Position numbers and translations under genes: made by a program. Shown in pieces: positions 1 through 4,760 of a DNA stretch of 8,031 bases. The notes beneath the pieces are model-generated. The model saw only the letters and a list, made by a program, of their open reading frames with translations. It did no database searches and had not been told where the DNA came from. Origin of the DNA: an uncultured Clostridia bacterium (lineage in GTDB: Bacteria; Bacillota; Clostridia; Lachnospirales; CAG-274); the NCBI GenBank assembly GCA_910579745.1, contig CAJTVH010000087.1:1-8031 (forward strand), written 5' to 3'. How positions within the stretch are numbered: position 1 is the first letter of the stretch; every line of letters begins with the position of its first letter.

Positions 1-715
1 CCGAATGCACTACCGAATGTTATAGTAATAATACTATATGTGTATATATTTTTCTCAATATATTTTTATTGACACATATTTTCCTTGATGTATTTTTTCT
101 TAATACATCTCTTTCTTAATATGTTTTCTTGCTGTATATTTTTTACTACTACAATTTTTTTTACTATTATAAATTCTTCACTGCTACAAACATATATAAA
201 TCTACAAGTACATATACTTTTGCGACTACAAATACATAGTATCTATCTTTTTTGTTAAATATCCAATCAAAACCATAATACACTTTATTTAACACTTTAA
301 GCCATATTACAAACGTTTTAATTCTCAAAGGTACAAATACTCATATTTAACCCAAAAACATTTTAAATCGAATATAATAGGGTAAATACAGTGTCTTAAA
401 TATTAGCTCTAATCTTGTAATTAGTAATGTGATTATCAACCCAACCATTACTCGACTATTATACTACAGTTGCCAGCATAACCGCTTTTAATTATAAAAT
501 ACTCAGCCTAATTTTACAACCTGTCTTAAAACGTACAAAACTATGTATATTTTTGATTTTATATATTTAAAGTATATTTATACTCTTTAACACAAAAAAC
601 GTCTCATAGGCTAATATTTGAGTAAATAGGGGTGCTGTGAGTCTGCTGTGCGGGCAACAGGCTAATATAACTTGTCATTGTCTTGCTTGTTATTGTGATT
701 GTATTATCTCTTATA
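1..715. other. Gene-free A+T-rich region
   Basis: No reading frame with a credible start and ribosome-binding site is visible on either strand. The first 140 bases are T-rich with a degenerate repetition of about 17 bases (variants of TTTCTTAATA). Two perfect or near-perfect hairpins occur: AGTAATG at 423-429 with CATTACT at 446-452, and TTTAAAGTATA at 566-576 with TATACTCTTTAA at 579-590. The word GGCTAATAT occurs twice (610-618 and 660-668). The stretch 600-715 lies downstream of the minus-strand regulator at 716-978 and may hold its 3' untranslated region. No function is assigned. Confidence 0.6.
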
Positions 716-978
716 TTATTCCCGCTCATTGTCTAAGTCAGTGTTTTGGCTGTCACTGTCTTTGCTGTTGTTAGTGTTTTGGTCGTCAAATACATTGATA
801 TTGTTGTTAATGCAGTATTTAATACAATTAATAATATAACTATTACGACTATTAATATTTTTATTATTTATATAAGTGTCTAATATTTCAGCATCTGCGA
901 TTTTTATTTTTATTCCATAATTCTTATAAGTCTTATCTGCGTATTTTTTTTTGCTCTTTTCTGGGCTTCCGTTTGCAT
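716..978 (-). pseudogene. Ribbon-helix-helix regulator interrupted at an A9 run (frameshifted or recoded)
   Basis: On the minus strand an ATG at 978-976 follows an AAGGA ribosome-binding site and starts MQTEAQKRAKK. In that frame it stops after 22 residues. Stepping back one base in the nine-A run (plus strand T at 944-952) gives an open 87-residue protein: KYADKTYKNYGIKIKIADAE, then a helix-turn-helix-like stretch ILDTYINNKN-INSRNSYIINCIKY, then an Asn/Asp/Ser-rich tail ending DNERE. The fused product aligns without gaps to the two intact RHH proteins at 3090-3266 and 4900-5088 (shared EAxKRAxxK(Y/W) and Y-K-x-(F/Y)), so the shifted frame is the ancestral one. The junction GCA-AAA-AAA fits an A_AAA_AAA minus-one slippery site, so recoding or transcriptional slippage is possible; a dead gene or a base-count error in the homopolymer is equally possible. 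It diverges from module A across a shared inverted repeat, the position expected of its repressor. Confidence 0.7.
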
Positions 979-1024
979 TTGTTTCACGTCCTTATTAATG
1001 TTATGTGCAAATTGCATAAAATAA

Positions 1025-1097
1025 ATATCATTACAACCGATACAACTGTATGCTATTTCTTTAAAAAACACTTGCAAAATATCGGTTGTAATGATAT
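1025..1097. promoter_or_regulatory. 18-bp inverted repeat, probable operator
   Basis: The arm at 1025-1042 (ATATCATTACAACCGATA) is repeated exactly in inverted orientation at 1080-1097. The right arm covers the spacer and part of the -10 box of promoter A. The left arm lies 55 bases away, on the side of the divergent RHH gene. A dimeric or tetrameric repressor binding both arms would shut promoter A, and perhaps its own gene. The repeat is seen; the regulator assignment is inferred from position. Confidence 0.6.
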
Positions 1098-1100
1098 AAT
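1072..1100 (+). promoter_or_regulatory. Sense promoter of module A
   Basis: TTGCAA at 1072-1077, a 17-base spacer, and TATAAT at 1095-1100. Transcription would begin near 1107, in front of the module A leader. The right arm of the 18-bp inverted repeat overlaps it. Confidence 0.7.
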
Positions 1101-1106
1101 AATATC

Positions 1107-1302
1107 AAGATAAAGGTAAGGCAATCAACAAATACAACTTAATTATAACCAACAATTTTATTGCAAGGCTTTGGCGAGCAAACTCAATAAACTGTTCCAT
1201 TCAATATAATTACTCTGTTTTGTTACAGCCAGCTTTACTTAAAACATATCACGACTTAATAAAATTGTCAAGCGTGATAATTTGAACCTTGAAAACTGAA
1301 TA
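1107..1302 (+). promoter_or_regulatory. Leader RNA of module A
   Basis: AGGTAAGGC at 1114-1122 can pair with GCTTTACTT at 1232-1240 (9 pairs, two of them G-U), closing a domain that holds hairpins TTTATTG 1157-1163 / CAATAAA 1185-1191 and CTGT 1215-1218 / ACAG 1225-1228. A further hairpin, TATCACG 1247-1253 / CGTGATA 1273-1279, follows, then the boxA-like CCTTGAAAACTGAATA at 1287-1302. The order of elements matches the leaders of modules B, C and E, but module A lacks the A/T-flanked hairpin that acts as antisense terminator in C and E. Role inferred by comparison. Confidence 0.5.
1243..1271 (-). promoter_or_regulatory. Antisense promoter in module A
   Basis: On the minus strand, TTGACA (1271-1266), 17 bases, then TATGTT (1248-1243). 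It points back through the leader, as in modules B, C and E. The -10 box is weak, and no canonical terminator follows, so the length of any antisense RNA is unclear. Confidence 0.45.
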
Positions 1303-1307
1303 TAGAC

Positions 1308-1337
1308 TTTACATATTATCTTTATTTATGGTATAAT
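1308..1337 (+). promoter_or_regulatory. Local promoter of the 60-residue gene
   Basis: TTTACA at 1308-1313, an 18-base spacer and TATAAT at 1332-1337, ahead of the coding region at 1381. Transcripts from here start near 1344 and lack the 1297-1313 segment that is complementary to the terminator. Confidence 0.5.
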
Positions 1338-1380
1338 ATAATATATTTACACTTAAAATATGTTGAAAGTAGGTGACAAT

Positions 1381-1563
1381 ATGACGGAAAAAGAAATGTT
1401 AAAAATATCTATTGAAGAGTTTGATAGAATACAAGATTATATGTTATCTTGTGAAAAAAATTCTGAAGTATATAAGAAAATGAAAAGACGTTATACGGCT
1501 TTAAAAGTTATATTAACAAGCTCAGGAGTTAATCTTACAGAATTAGATATAATAAAAGAATAA
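1381..1563 (+). CDS. Small hypothetical protein, 60 residues (module A payload)
   Basis: I do not recognise this protein. The ATG at 1381 is chosen because AGGTGA at 1371-1376 sits at proper spacing before it; an in-frame upstream ATG at 1360 has no such site. The product begins MTEKEMLKISIEEFDRIQDY, is charged and predicted mostly helical, has no membrane segment, and has a basic patch KKMKRR in the middle. The shape (short, helical, Lys/Glu-rich) would suit a small regulator or adaptor, but nothing in it shows function. It has its own promoter (1308-1337) and is followed directly by a strong terminator (1583-1630). An upstream promoter (module A) also reads through it, so it may be made from two transcripts of different length. 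Confidence 0.65.
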   Translation: MTEKEMLKISIEEFDRIQDYMLSCEKNSEVYKKMKRRYTALKVILTSSGVNLTELDIIKE

Positions 1564-1582
1564 TAAATAACCAACCATAAAT

Positions 1583-1630
1583 AAAAACGGTGTAAAGTCT
1601 ATATTCAAGACTCTACGCCGTTTTTATTTT
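1583..1630 (+). terminator. Intrinsic terminator after the 60-residue gene
   Basis: A stem of 18 positions (1583-1600 with 1608-1625) has one mismatch and one G-U pair, a 7-base loop ATATTCA, and a T run at 1621-1625 followed by ATTTT. The 5' arm and loop (1591-1607) are an exact reverse complement of 1297-1313 in the module A leader, so a longer transcript could form an alternative helix that breaks this terminator. Confidence 0.85.
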
Positions 1631-1689
1631 GATTACGTTACAAGTTGTATTAAATTCTAAAAAATCAGAATTTAAAAGAGTTTGTAAAG

Positions 1690-1842
1690 CTCTAAGAATA
1701 AGGAATAAACCAAAGTGAAAAGTAAAAAATATTGTATGGTATATTTTAACAAATTTATTTTACCATATTATAAAAACTATTTCAAGTAAAAATTTCTTAT
1801 TAATAAAAAATTGTGTAATATTTGAACTTTGAAAACTGAATA
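1690..1842 (+). promoter_or_regulatory. Leader RNA of module B
   Basis: AATAAGGAA at 1697-1705 pairs with TTTCTTATT at 1793-1801 (9 pairs, one G-U). The enclosed part holds hairpin TATGGTA 1735-1741 / TACCATA 1761-1767. The boxA-like CTTTGAAAACTGAATA follows at 1827-1842. Upstream, hairpins AAATTCT/AGAATTT and AGAG/CTCT lie at about 1654-1692. I find no good sense promoter between the terminator at 1583-1630 and this leader, so it may be fed by read-through from module A. Confidence 0.45.
1757..1785 (-). promoter_or_regulatory. Antisense promoter in module B
   Basis: On the minus strand, TTGAAA (1785-1780), 17 bases, TAAAAT (1762-1757). It is placed just before the 3' arm of the closing helix, as in modules C and E. 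On the minus strand the AGAG/CTCT hairpin followed by TTTT near 1675-1692 could end the transcript. Confidence 0.4.
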
Positions 1843-1861
1843 GGTATGTATAGTAGAGTAT
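1833..1861 (+). repeat. Arm 1 of a 29-base long-range inverted repeat
   Basis: This segment, starting AAACTGAATAGG, matches the reverse complement of 2327-2355 at 26 of 29 positions. All three differences are G in this arm opposite T in the other, so in RNA every position could still pair (three G-U pairs). It begins inside the boxA-like sequence of module B. Confidence 0.7.
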
Positions 1862-1890
1862 ATCAATAATATATCAGCGATTTGTTTATG

Positions 1891-1920
1891 TTGGACTTAC
1901 AACCAAAGATATGATATAAT
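1891..1920 (+). promoter_or_regulatory. Promoter of the Cro-like gene
   Basis: TTGGAC at 1891-1896, an 18-base spacer, TATAAT at 1915-1920. A short inverted repeat GTTG/CAAC lies across the -35 box and could be an autoregulatory site. Confidence 0.5.
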
Positions 1921-1959
1921 AATGTTTAATGATATATTCTATGTAAAGGTGGTGTAAGT

Positions 1960-2175
1960 ATGGCTATTACTACAAATCAGGAATTAGCACAGGCTGTTAA
2001 TATAGCGATAAAAGAATCAGGTTATAAAAAATCTTATATAGCTGATAAATTGGAAATCAGTAGACAAGCATTTTCTAACTTTATGAGTAAGCAAAATTTT
2101 AGTCTTGATGACGCAAATAAAATACTTGAAATTATAAATAAAAAAACAGTTACAGAAATTCACGAAAAAAATTAA
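1960..2175 (+). CDS. Small Cro/XRE-like helix-turn-helix DNA-binding protein
   Basis: A 71-residue protein made almost entirely of one helix-turn-helix domain. Helix 2 is around SYIADKLE (25-32), the turn at ISR, and the recognition helix around SRQAFSNFMSKQ (34-45); the rest, FSLDDANKILEII, is the usual supporting helix of lambda Cro/XRE-type domains. AAAGGTGG at about 1945-1952 is the ribosome-binding site for the ATG at 1960. It has its own promoter and lies directly upstream of the module C promoter, whose spacer holds the near-palindrome ATATTAAAATAT. By analogy with the RHH genes before modules D and E, it is the likely repressor of module C, the role CopR-type proteins play in pIP501-family plasmids. 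DNA binding is well supported by the sequence; the target is inferred. Confidence 0.85.
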   Translation: MAITTNQELAQAVNIAIKESGYKKSYIADKLEISRQAFSNFMSKQNFSLDDANKILEIINKKTVTEIHEKN

Positions 2176-2194
2176 AAAAAATTCATTAAAACGG

Positions 2195-2223
2195 TTGACA
2201 AATATTAAAATATCTGCTATAAT
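2195..2223 (+). promoter_or_regulatory. Sense promoter of module C
   Basis: A perfect-consensus promoter: TTGACA 2195-2200, 17-base spacer, TATAAT 2218-2223. The spacer contains ATATT-AA-AATAT, a likely operator half-site pair for the Cro-like protein just upstream. Such a strong promoter fits a tightly repressed unit. Confidence 0.8.
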
Positions 2224-2247
2224 ATAATTAAGTTAAAGGAAAGCAAT

Positions 2248-2327
2248 AAAAAAGACGGATTGAAAAGTTTACCCGCTTGCTCAATCCGCCTAAATCAACA
2301 AATAGTGTAGTAAATACACCATTAACA
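2248..2327 (-). ncRNA. Predicted antisense RNA of module C, about 80 nt
   Basis: A perfect minus-strand promoter (2334-2362) would start this RNA near 2327. It would run through hairpin GTGT/ACAC and end at GGCGGATTG...CAATCCGTC followed by six U (plus-strand A 2248-2253), a classic intrinsic terminator. It is fully complementary to the 5' half of the module C leader. Size, two-hairpin form and convergent arrangement are those of counter-transcribed control RNAs of Gram-positive plasmids. Expression is predicted only. Confidence 0.65.
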
Positions 2328-2355
2328 TATTCTATTATACATATCTATTCAGTTT
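2327..2355 (+). repeat. Arm 2 of the 29-base long-range inverted repeat
   Basis: Reverse-complementary to 1833-1861 at 26 of 29 positions, with the three differences compatible with G-U pairs in RNA. This arm overlaps the antisense promoter of module C. Confidence 0.7.
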
Positions 2356-2362
2356 ATGTCAA
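2334..2362 (-). promoter_or_regulatory. Antisense promoter of module C, perfect consensus
   Basis: Minus strand TTGACA (2362-2357), 17-base spacer, TATAAT (2339-2334). It faces the sense promoter at 2195-2223, so both strands of about 100 bp would be transcribed. Confidence 0.8.
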
Positions 2363-2430
2363 GGTGTAAATTCCGCACAATTTCCTTTAATAAGTACCAA
2401 AGCAACACTTTGCACATTGACAATTAAATA

Positions 2431-2530
2431 AAAAGCTAATCACTGAAACGATTGCGGCGACAGGGTTGAGATACTCTCAATAGCGTGTCGGCAGGTGTGG
2501 CGATAAAACCCACACAAAAACGCTATTATA
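2431..2530 (+). ncRNA. Small structured RNA with a predicted pseudoknot (module C payload)
   Basis: Non-coding, and richer in G+C than its surroundings. CGACA 2458-2462 pairs with TGTCG 2486-2490 around hairpin TTGAGA 2466-2471 / TCTCAA 2475-2480. TAGCG at 2481-2485, between them, pairs with CGCTA at 2521-2525, which makes an H-type pseudoknot. Hairpin GTGTGG 2495-2500 / CCACAC 2510-2515 sits inside the second stem. No open frame covers it. I do not recognise the family; it may be a free RNA or a regulatory 5' region of the coiled-coil gene at 2631. Confidence 0.55.
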
Positions 2531-2567
2531 ATATTAATTGTACCAATGTAAAGTAAAAACAAACAGC

Positions 2568-2602
2568 TTGACTTAATAATATTTTATATGTTATTATTAA
2601 GT
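2568..2602 (+). promoter_or_regulatory. Promoter with 11-bp inverted repeat before the coiled-coil gene
   Basis: TTGACT 2568-2573 and TATTAT 2592-2597 with an 18-base spacer. A perfect inverted repeat, ACTTAATAATA 2571-2581 / TATTATTAAGT 2592-2602, covers both boxes. It may be an operator, or the 3' hairpin of the preceding structured RNA. Confidence 0.45.
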
Positions 2603-2630
2603 TAAAGACTGGGAAAGGAAGTTTGAGAAT

Positions 2631-2999
2631 ATGGAAAACGAATTATTGCAACAAATTTTAATGGCTGTAACAGACTTAAAGCAAGATGTAACAAGCTTAA
2701 AGCAAGATGTAACAAGCTTAAAACAAGATGTAGCAAACTTAAAACAAGACGTGGCAGATTTAAAACAAGATGTAACAACCTTGAAACAAGATGTAACAAA
2801 AATCAAAGCTACACTTGAAACCGAAACAAATAAAAATCTCGGATTGACTCTTGAATGTGTTACGGGGTTAATAGACAAAACAAGCGACTACAAGGAAATG
2901 TCAATTAAGGTTGAAGAAAACGATGATAAAATAAAAATGTTAAGTAATGTCGTACAAGGACATTCTGAAAAGTTTAGCAATCTGAAAGAAGCATTGTAA
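2631..2999 (+). CDS. Coiled-coil protein with six identical-type heptads, 122 residues
   Basis: Residues 16-57 are six tandem seven-residue units of the form LKQDV(T/A)x, with Leu and Val at the a/d positions of a heptad: a textbook parallel coiled coil, probably driving dimer or trimer formation. It continues as KIKATLE and then a charged helical C-terminal half (GLTLECVTGLIDKTSDY; EENDDKIKMLSNVVQGHSEKF). No membrane segment or signal is seen. The ATG at 2631 follows GGAAAGGAAG at about 2611-2620. It sits between the pseudoknot RNA of module C and the RHH gene of module D, with its own promoter. Similar LKQDV-repeat proteins occur as hypothetical proteins in Bacillota; I know no firm function. 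The reverse strand here is open only because of the repeats. Confidence 0.8.
   Translation: MENELLQQILMAVTDLKQDVTSLKQDVTSLKQDVANLKQDVADLKQDVTTLKQDVTKIKATLETETNKNLGLTLECVTGLIDKTSDYKEMSIKVEENDDKIKMLSNVVQGHSEKFSNLKEAL
2676..2801 (+). repeat. 21-bp tandem repeat, six copies
   Basis: Six successive 21-base units of the form TTAAAGCAAGATGTAACAAG plus one base encode the LKQDVTS heptads. Units differ by a few, mostly synonymous or conservative, changes. Such repeats can expand or shrink by slippage in steps of seven residues. Confidence 0.85.
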
Positions 3000-3034
3000 G
3001 GGTAAGAAGTGCAAGATAAATGTTAAAGTGTTAG

Positions 3035-3063
3035 TTTACATAAATGTAATGTATTTGTATTTA
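3035..3063 (+). promoter_or_regulatory. Promoter of the module D RHH gene
   Basis: TTTACA 3035-3040, 17 bases, TATTTA 3058-3063. The palindrome TTACAT-AA-ATGTAA (3036-3049) overlaps the -35 box and could serve autoregulation. Confidence 0.45.
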
Positions 3064-3089
3064 TAAAGGTTAAAAAGGGAGGGTGTTTA

Positions 3090-3266
3090 TTGGCACCAGT
3101 TAGTGAAGCAAAGAAAAGGGCTAATGCAAAATATGACAAAAAGGCATATGATAGTATACTTGTTAAATTTCCAAAAGGAACAAAGGAGAAGATAAAAGAA
3201 ACAGGGCAAACAGTTAACGGTTTTATTGTACAAGCCGTTAATGATAAATTAAACATAAAAAAGTAG
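3090..3266 (+). CDS. Ribbon-helix-helix DNA-binding protein, 58 residues (module D)
   Basis: The start is TTG at 3090, chosen because GGGAGGGTG at 3077-3085 is an ideal ribosome-binding site and because the same site and first residues (MAPVSEAKKRAN) recur in the gene at 4900. The protein has a basic N-terminal arm (1-20), a beta strand around SILVKFP (22-28), helix A around KGTKEKIKETG, a turn TVNGF, and helix B FIVQAVNDKL, which is the order of the Arc/CopG/MetJ fold. Proteins of this fold bind palindromes as dimers through the beta strand. Three copies of one 14-base site lie just downstream, the last over the module D promoter, so it likely represses module D. Its stop codon lies inside the terminator stem at 3258-3288. 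CopG of pMV158 is the best-known plasmid example of such a repressor. Confidence 0.8.
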   Translation: MAPVSEAKKRANAKYDKKAYDSILVKFPKGTKEKIKETGQTVNGFIVQAVNDKLNIKK

Positions 3267-3288
3267 GTATATAGAACCTACTTTTTTT
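3258..3288 (+). terminator. Intrinsic terminator of the module D RHH gene
   Basis: AAAAAGTAGGT 3258-3268 pairs with ACCTACTTTTT 3276-3286 (11 bp, 7-base loop), followed by a T run to 3288. It overlaps the TAG stop codon. Confidence 0.85.
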
Positions 3289-3297
3289 ATATCTTTT

Positions 3298-3399
3298 TAT
3301 ACACGTATATAATTGTATAAAATAAACAAATATGGCATATTATACACGTATATATTTGTAAAATATTACGTCTTGAAAAGACAAGTATATACGTGTATA
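3298..3399. promoter_or_regulatory. Three 14-base operator copies before module D
   Basis: TATACACGTATATA occurs exactly at 3298-3311 and 3341-3354, and in inverted orientation at 3386-3399, where it overlaps the spacer and -10 box of the module D promoter. Spacings (start to start) are 43 and 45 bases, about four helical turns, so bound dimers would lie on nearly the same face. They are probable sites for the RHH protein encoded just upstream. Confidence 0.75.
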
Positions 3400-3401
3400 A
3401 T
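3373..3401 (+). promoter_or_regulatory. Sense promoter of module D
   Basis: TTGAAA 3373-3378, 17-base spacer, TATAAT 3396-3401, followed by the shared start ATAATTAAGTTAAGGGAAAG. Confidence 0.75.
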
Positions 3402-3408
3402 ATAATTA

Positions 3409-3597
3409 AGTTAAGGGAAAGAAAATAAACAAAATCCAATTCCTTAATAATAAATACCAAACTTTGAAAACTAATAGGTTCTTTAATCAATCAGTAAATA
3501 CATCATTCTTAATTTAAAATCAATTTTACATTTCTTTTGACAGTATAATTTTTATACTTCTTAAATATTTTATATCAAATCAAATTAAGAACCTATT
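3409..3597 (+). promoter_or_regulatory. Leader RNA of module D (shortened)
   Basis: TTAAGGGA 3411-3418 pairs with TTCCTTAA 3440-3447 (8 pairs, one G-U), enclosing only about 20 bases, so the hairpins and antisense terminator of modules C and E are absent. The boxA-like CTTTGAAAACTAATA follows at 3462-3476. AATAGGTTCTT 3473-3483 is the exact reverse complement of AAGAACCTATT 3587-3597. A weak minus-strand promoter (TTGATA, 16 bases, TATAAA; 3551-3578) lies between the two arms. Confidence 0.5.
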
Positions 3598-3635
3598 TAA
3601 AACAAATCAAAGTAAAACAAAAAAATTTAATATTA

Positions 3636-3765
3636 GGAATAAGTGGGAAGCCGTACCCACTATAATAAACGAAAGGTGCGGGGAACACCGACGCGCAAAA
3701 AAGCCCAGTCAGATTAATTGTTATAATGTGGCTATTCAAATATGAATAAGGGTTCCAAGCCCCAA
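3636..3765 (+). ncRNA. Small structured RNA (module D payload)
   Basis: A non-coding, locally G+C-rich segment with clear hairpins: AGTGGG 3642-3647 / CCCACT 3656-3661; GGTG 3675-3678 / CACC 3686-3689; TATTCA 3733-3738 / TGAATA 3743-3748. GGAA in the second loop (3682-3685) can pair with TTCC at 3753-3756, giving a pseudoknot or long-range contact. No open frame covers it. The family is not recognised; ends are approximate. It is followed, after an A+T-rich gap, by the Rpn gene, which has its own promoter. Confidence 0.5.
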
Positions 3766-3854
3766 AAACACAGAGGATAACAGAATTGATGATATAAATA
3801 AATTGTCAAGAATTTTTACAGAATAGAAAATATTTAAAATAAATCAAAATAATA

Positions 3855-3883
3855 TTTAAAATAAAAAAAATAAATGTTATAAT
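3855..3883 (+). promoter_or_regulatory. Promoter of the Rpn gene
   Basis: TTTAAA 3855-3860, 17-base spacer, TATAAT 3878-3883; the ribosome-binding site follows directly, so the untranslated leader is very short. Confidence 0.5.
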
Positions 3884-3905
3884 AAATAATAAGAGGGTGA
3901 TATTT

Positions 3906-4748
3906 TTGCTGGCAAATAAAAAATACAAAGACTCAGTGTTTACAAGGCTTTTTAGTGATAAGAAAAATCTTATAGAACTGTATAACGCGATAGAAAACAC
4001 AAACTACAGCGCAAACACCGATATTCAAATTAATACACTTGAAGATGTGCTGTTTATGGACAGGGTAAACGATATATCTTTTATAATTGACAGTAAATTT
4101 GTAGTATTGGCGGAACACCAGACAACAGTAAATTACAATATGCCATTAAGATTTCTAATGTATATAGCGAGATTGTATGAAAAAATGATTGACAATAAAG
4201 CTATATACAGAGAAAGTCTGATAAAGATACCAACGCCAGAATTTATTGTGTTATACAATGGGAAAAAGGAACAGCCGGAGAACCGGATGTTAAAATTATC
4301 AGACGCGTTTATTATTGAGAAAAGCGACATAAAGCTTGAGGTAATTGTAAAAGTAATAAATATAAATTACGGAAAGTCAAAAATTCTTGAAAAAAGTAAA
4401 AGTTTAAACGAATACAGTTATTTTATATATGAAATACAAAAATATCTTGATGAGGGGCTGCCGTTAAAAGAGGCGATAAAAAATGCGATTCAAGATTGTA
4501 TAAAACAAAATGTACTAAAGAATTTTTTGGAGCGAAACGGGTCGGAGGTGATAAATATGCTTTATACTGAATTTGATATTGACGTTGCGAAAGAAGTATG
4601 GCAGGAAGAAGCAAAGGAACAAGGCAGACAAGAGGGCATTGTGCAAAGAAATAAGGAGATAGCGAAATCCTTGCTTGACATACTCGATATTGAAACGATA
4701 GCCAAAAAAACCGGCTTGACAGTACAGGAAATAGAAAAGTTAAAATAA
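3906..4748 (+). CDS. Rpn-family recombination-promoting nuclease / putative transposase
   Basis: A 280-residue PD-(D/E)XK-type protein. The start is TTG at 3906 after GAGGGTGA (3893-3900); a GTG at 3897 would lie inside that site. The N-terminal part has the family's KDSVFTRLFSDKKNLIELYNAI, then RVNDISFIIDSKFVVLAEHQTTVNYNMPLRFLMYIARLYE (broken here: RVNDISF at about 53-59, AEHQTT at 69-74, NMPLRFLMYIA at 78-88). Asp56, Glu70 and Gln72 are the likely metal-binding and catalytic positions. The C-terminus has the usual basic/acidic helix and IETIAKKTGLTVQEIEKLK. Rpn proteins cleave DNA with little specificity and promote RecA-independent recombination in E. coli; recent work also links some to phage defence. 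It has its own promoter and terminator and no terminal inverted repeats, so I call it a single gene, not a mobile element. It looks intact, though slightly short for the family. Confidence 0.9.
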   Translation: MLANKKYKDSVFTRLFSDKKNLIELYNAIENTNYSANTDIQINTLEDVLFMDRVNDISFIIDSKFVVLAEHQTTVNYNMPLRFLMYIARLYEKMIDNKAIYRESLIKIPTPEFIVLYNGKKEQPENRMLKLSDAFIIEKSDIKLEVIVKVININYGKSKILEKSKSLNEYSYFIYEIQKYLDEGLPLKEAIKNAIQDCIKQNVLKNFLERNGSEVINMLYTEFDIDVAKEVWQEEAKEQGRQEGIVQRNKEIAKSLLDILDIETIAKKTGLTVQEIEKLK

Positions 4749-4760
4749 TATATTGCATAA

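Larger units (their letters stand above)
2230..2430 (+). promoter_or_regulatory. Leader RNA of module C
   Basis: TTAAAGGAAA at 2233-2242 pairs perfectly with TTTCCTTTAA at 2381-2390 (10 bp). Inside are hairpin CGGATTG 2256-2262 / CAATCCG 2282-2288 and hairpin GTGT 2305-2308 / ACAC 2316-2319. After the helix come hairpin CAAAG 2398-2402 / CTTTG 2408-2412 and the boxA-like CATTGACAATTAAATA at 2415-2430. The module E leader has the same order, with different bases in the hairpin stems. Confidence 0.6.

Noticed and set aside
40..140. Degenerate repeat of about 17 bases in the T-rich start of the window
   Set aside because: Copies are poor and of low complexity; chance repetition in A+T-rich DNA explains it.
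2597..2878. Minus-strand frames opposite the coiled-coil gene
   Set aside because: They exist because the 21-bp repeat lacks stops in several frames; products are unnatural Cys/Phe/Ser repeats without a ribosome-binding site.
3298..3399. Repeats as a mini CRISPR array or replication iterons
   Set aside because: Only three 14-base palindromic sites, one inverted and over a promoter, no cas gene and no Rep gene; operator is the simpler reading.
3750..3762. GGGTTCCAAGCCC, similar to a tRNA T-arm
   Set aside because: No acceptor, D or anticodon arms around it, and the loop lacks the purine at position 57; not a tRNA.
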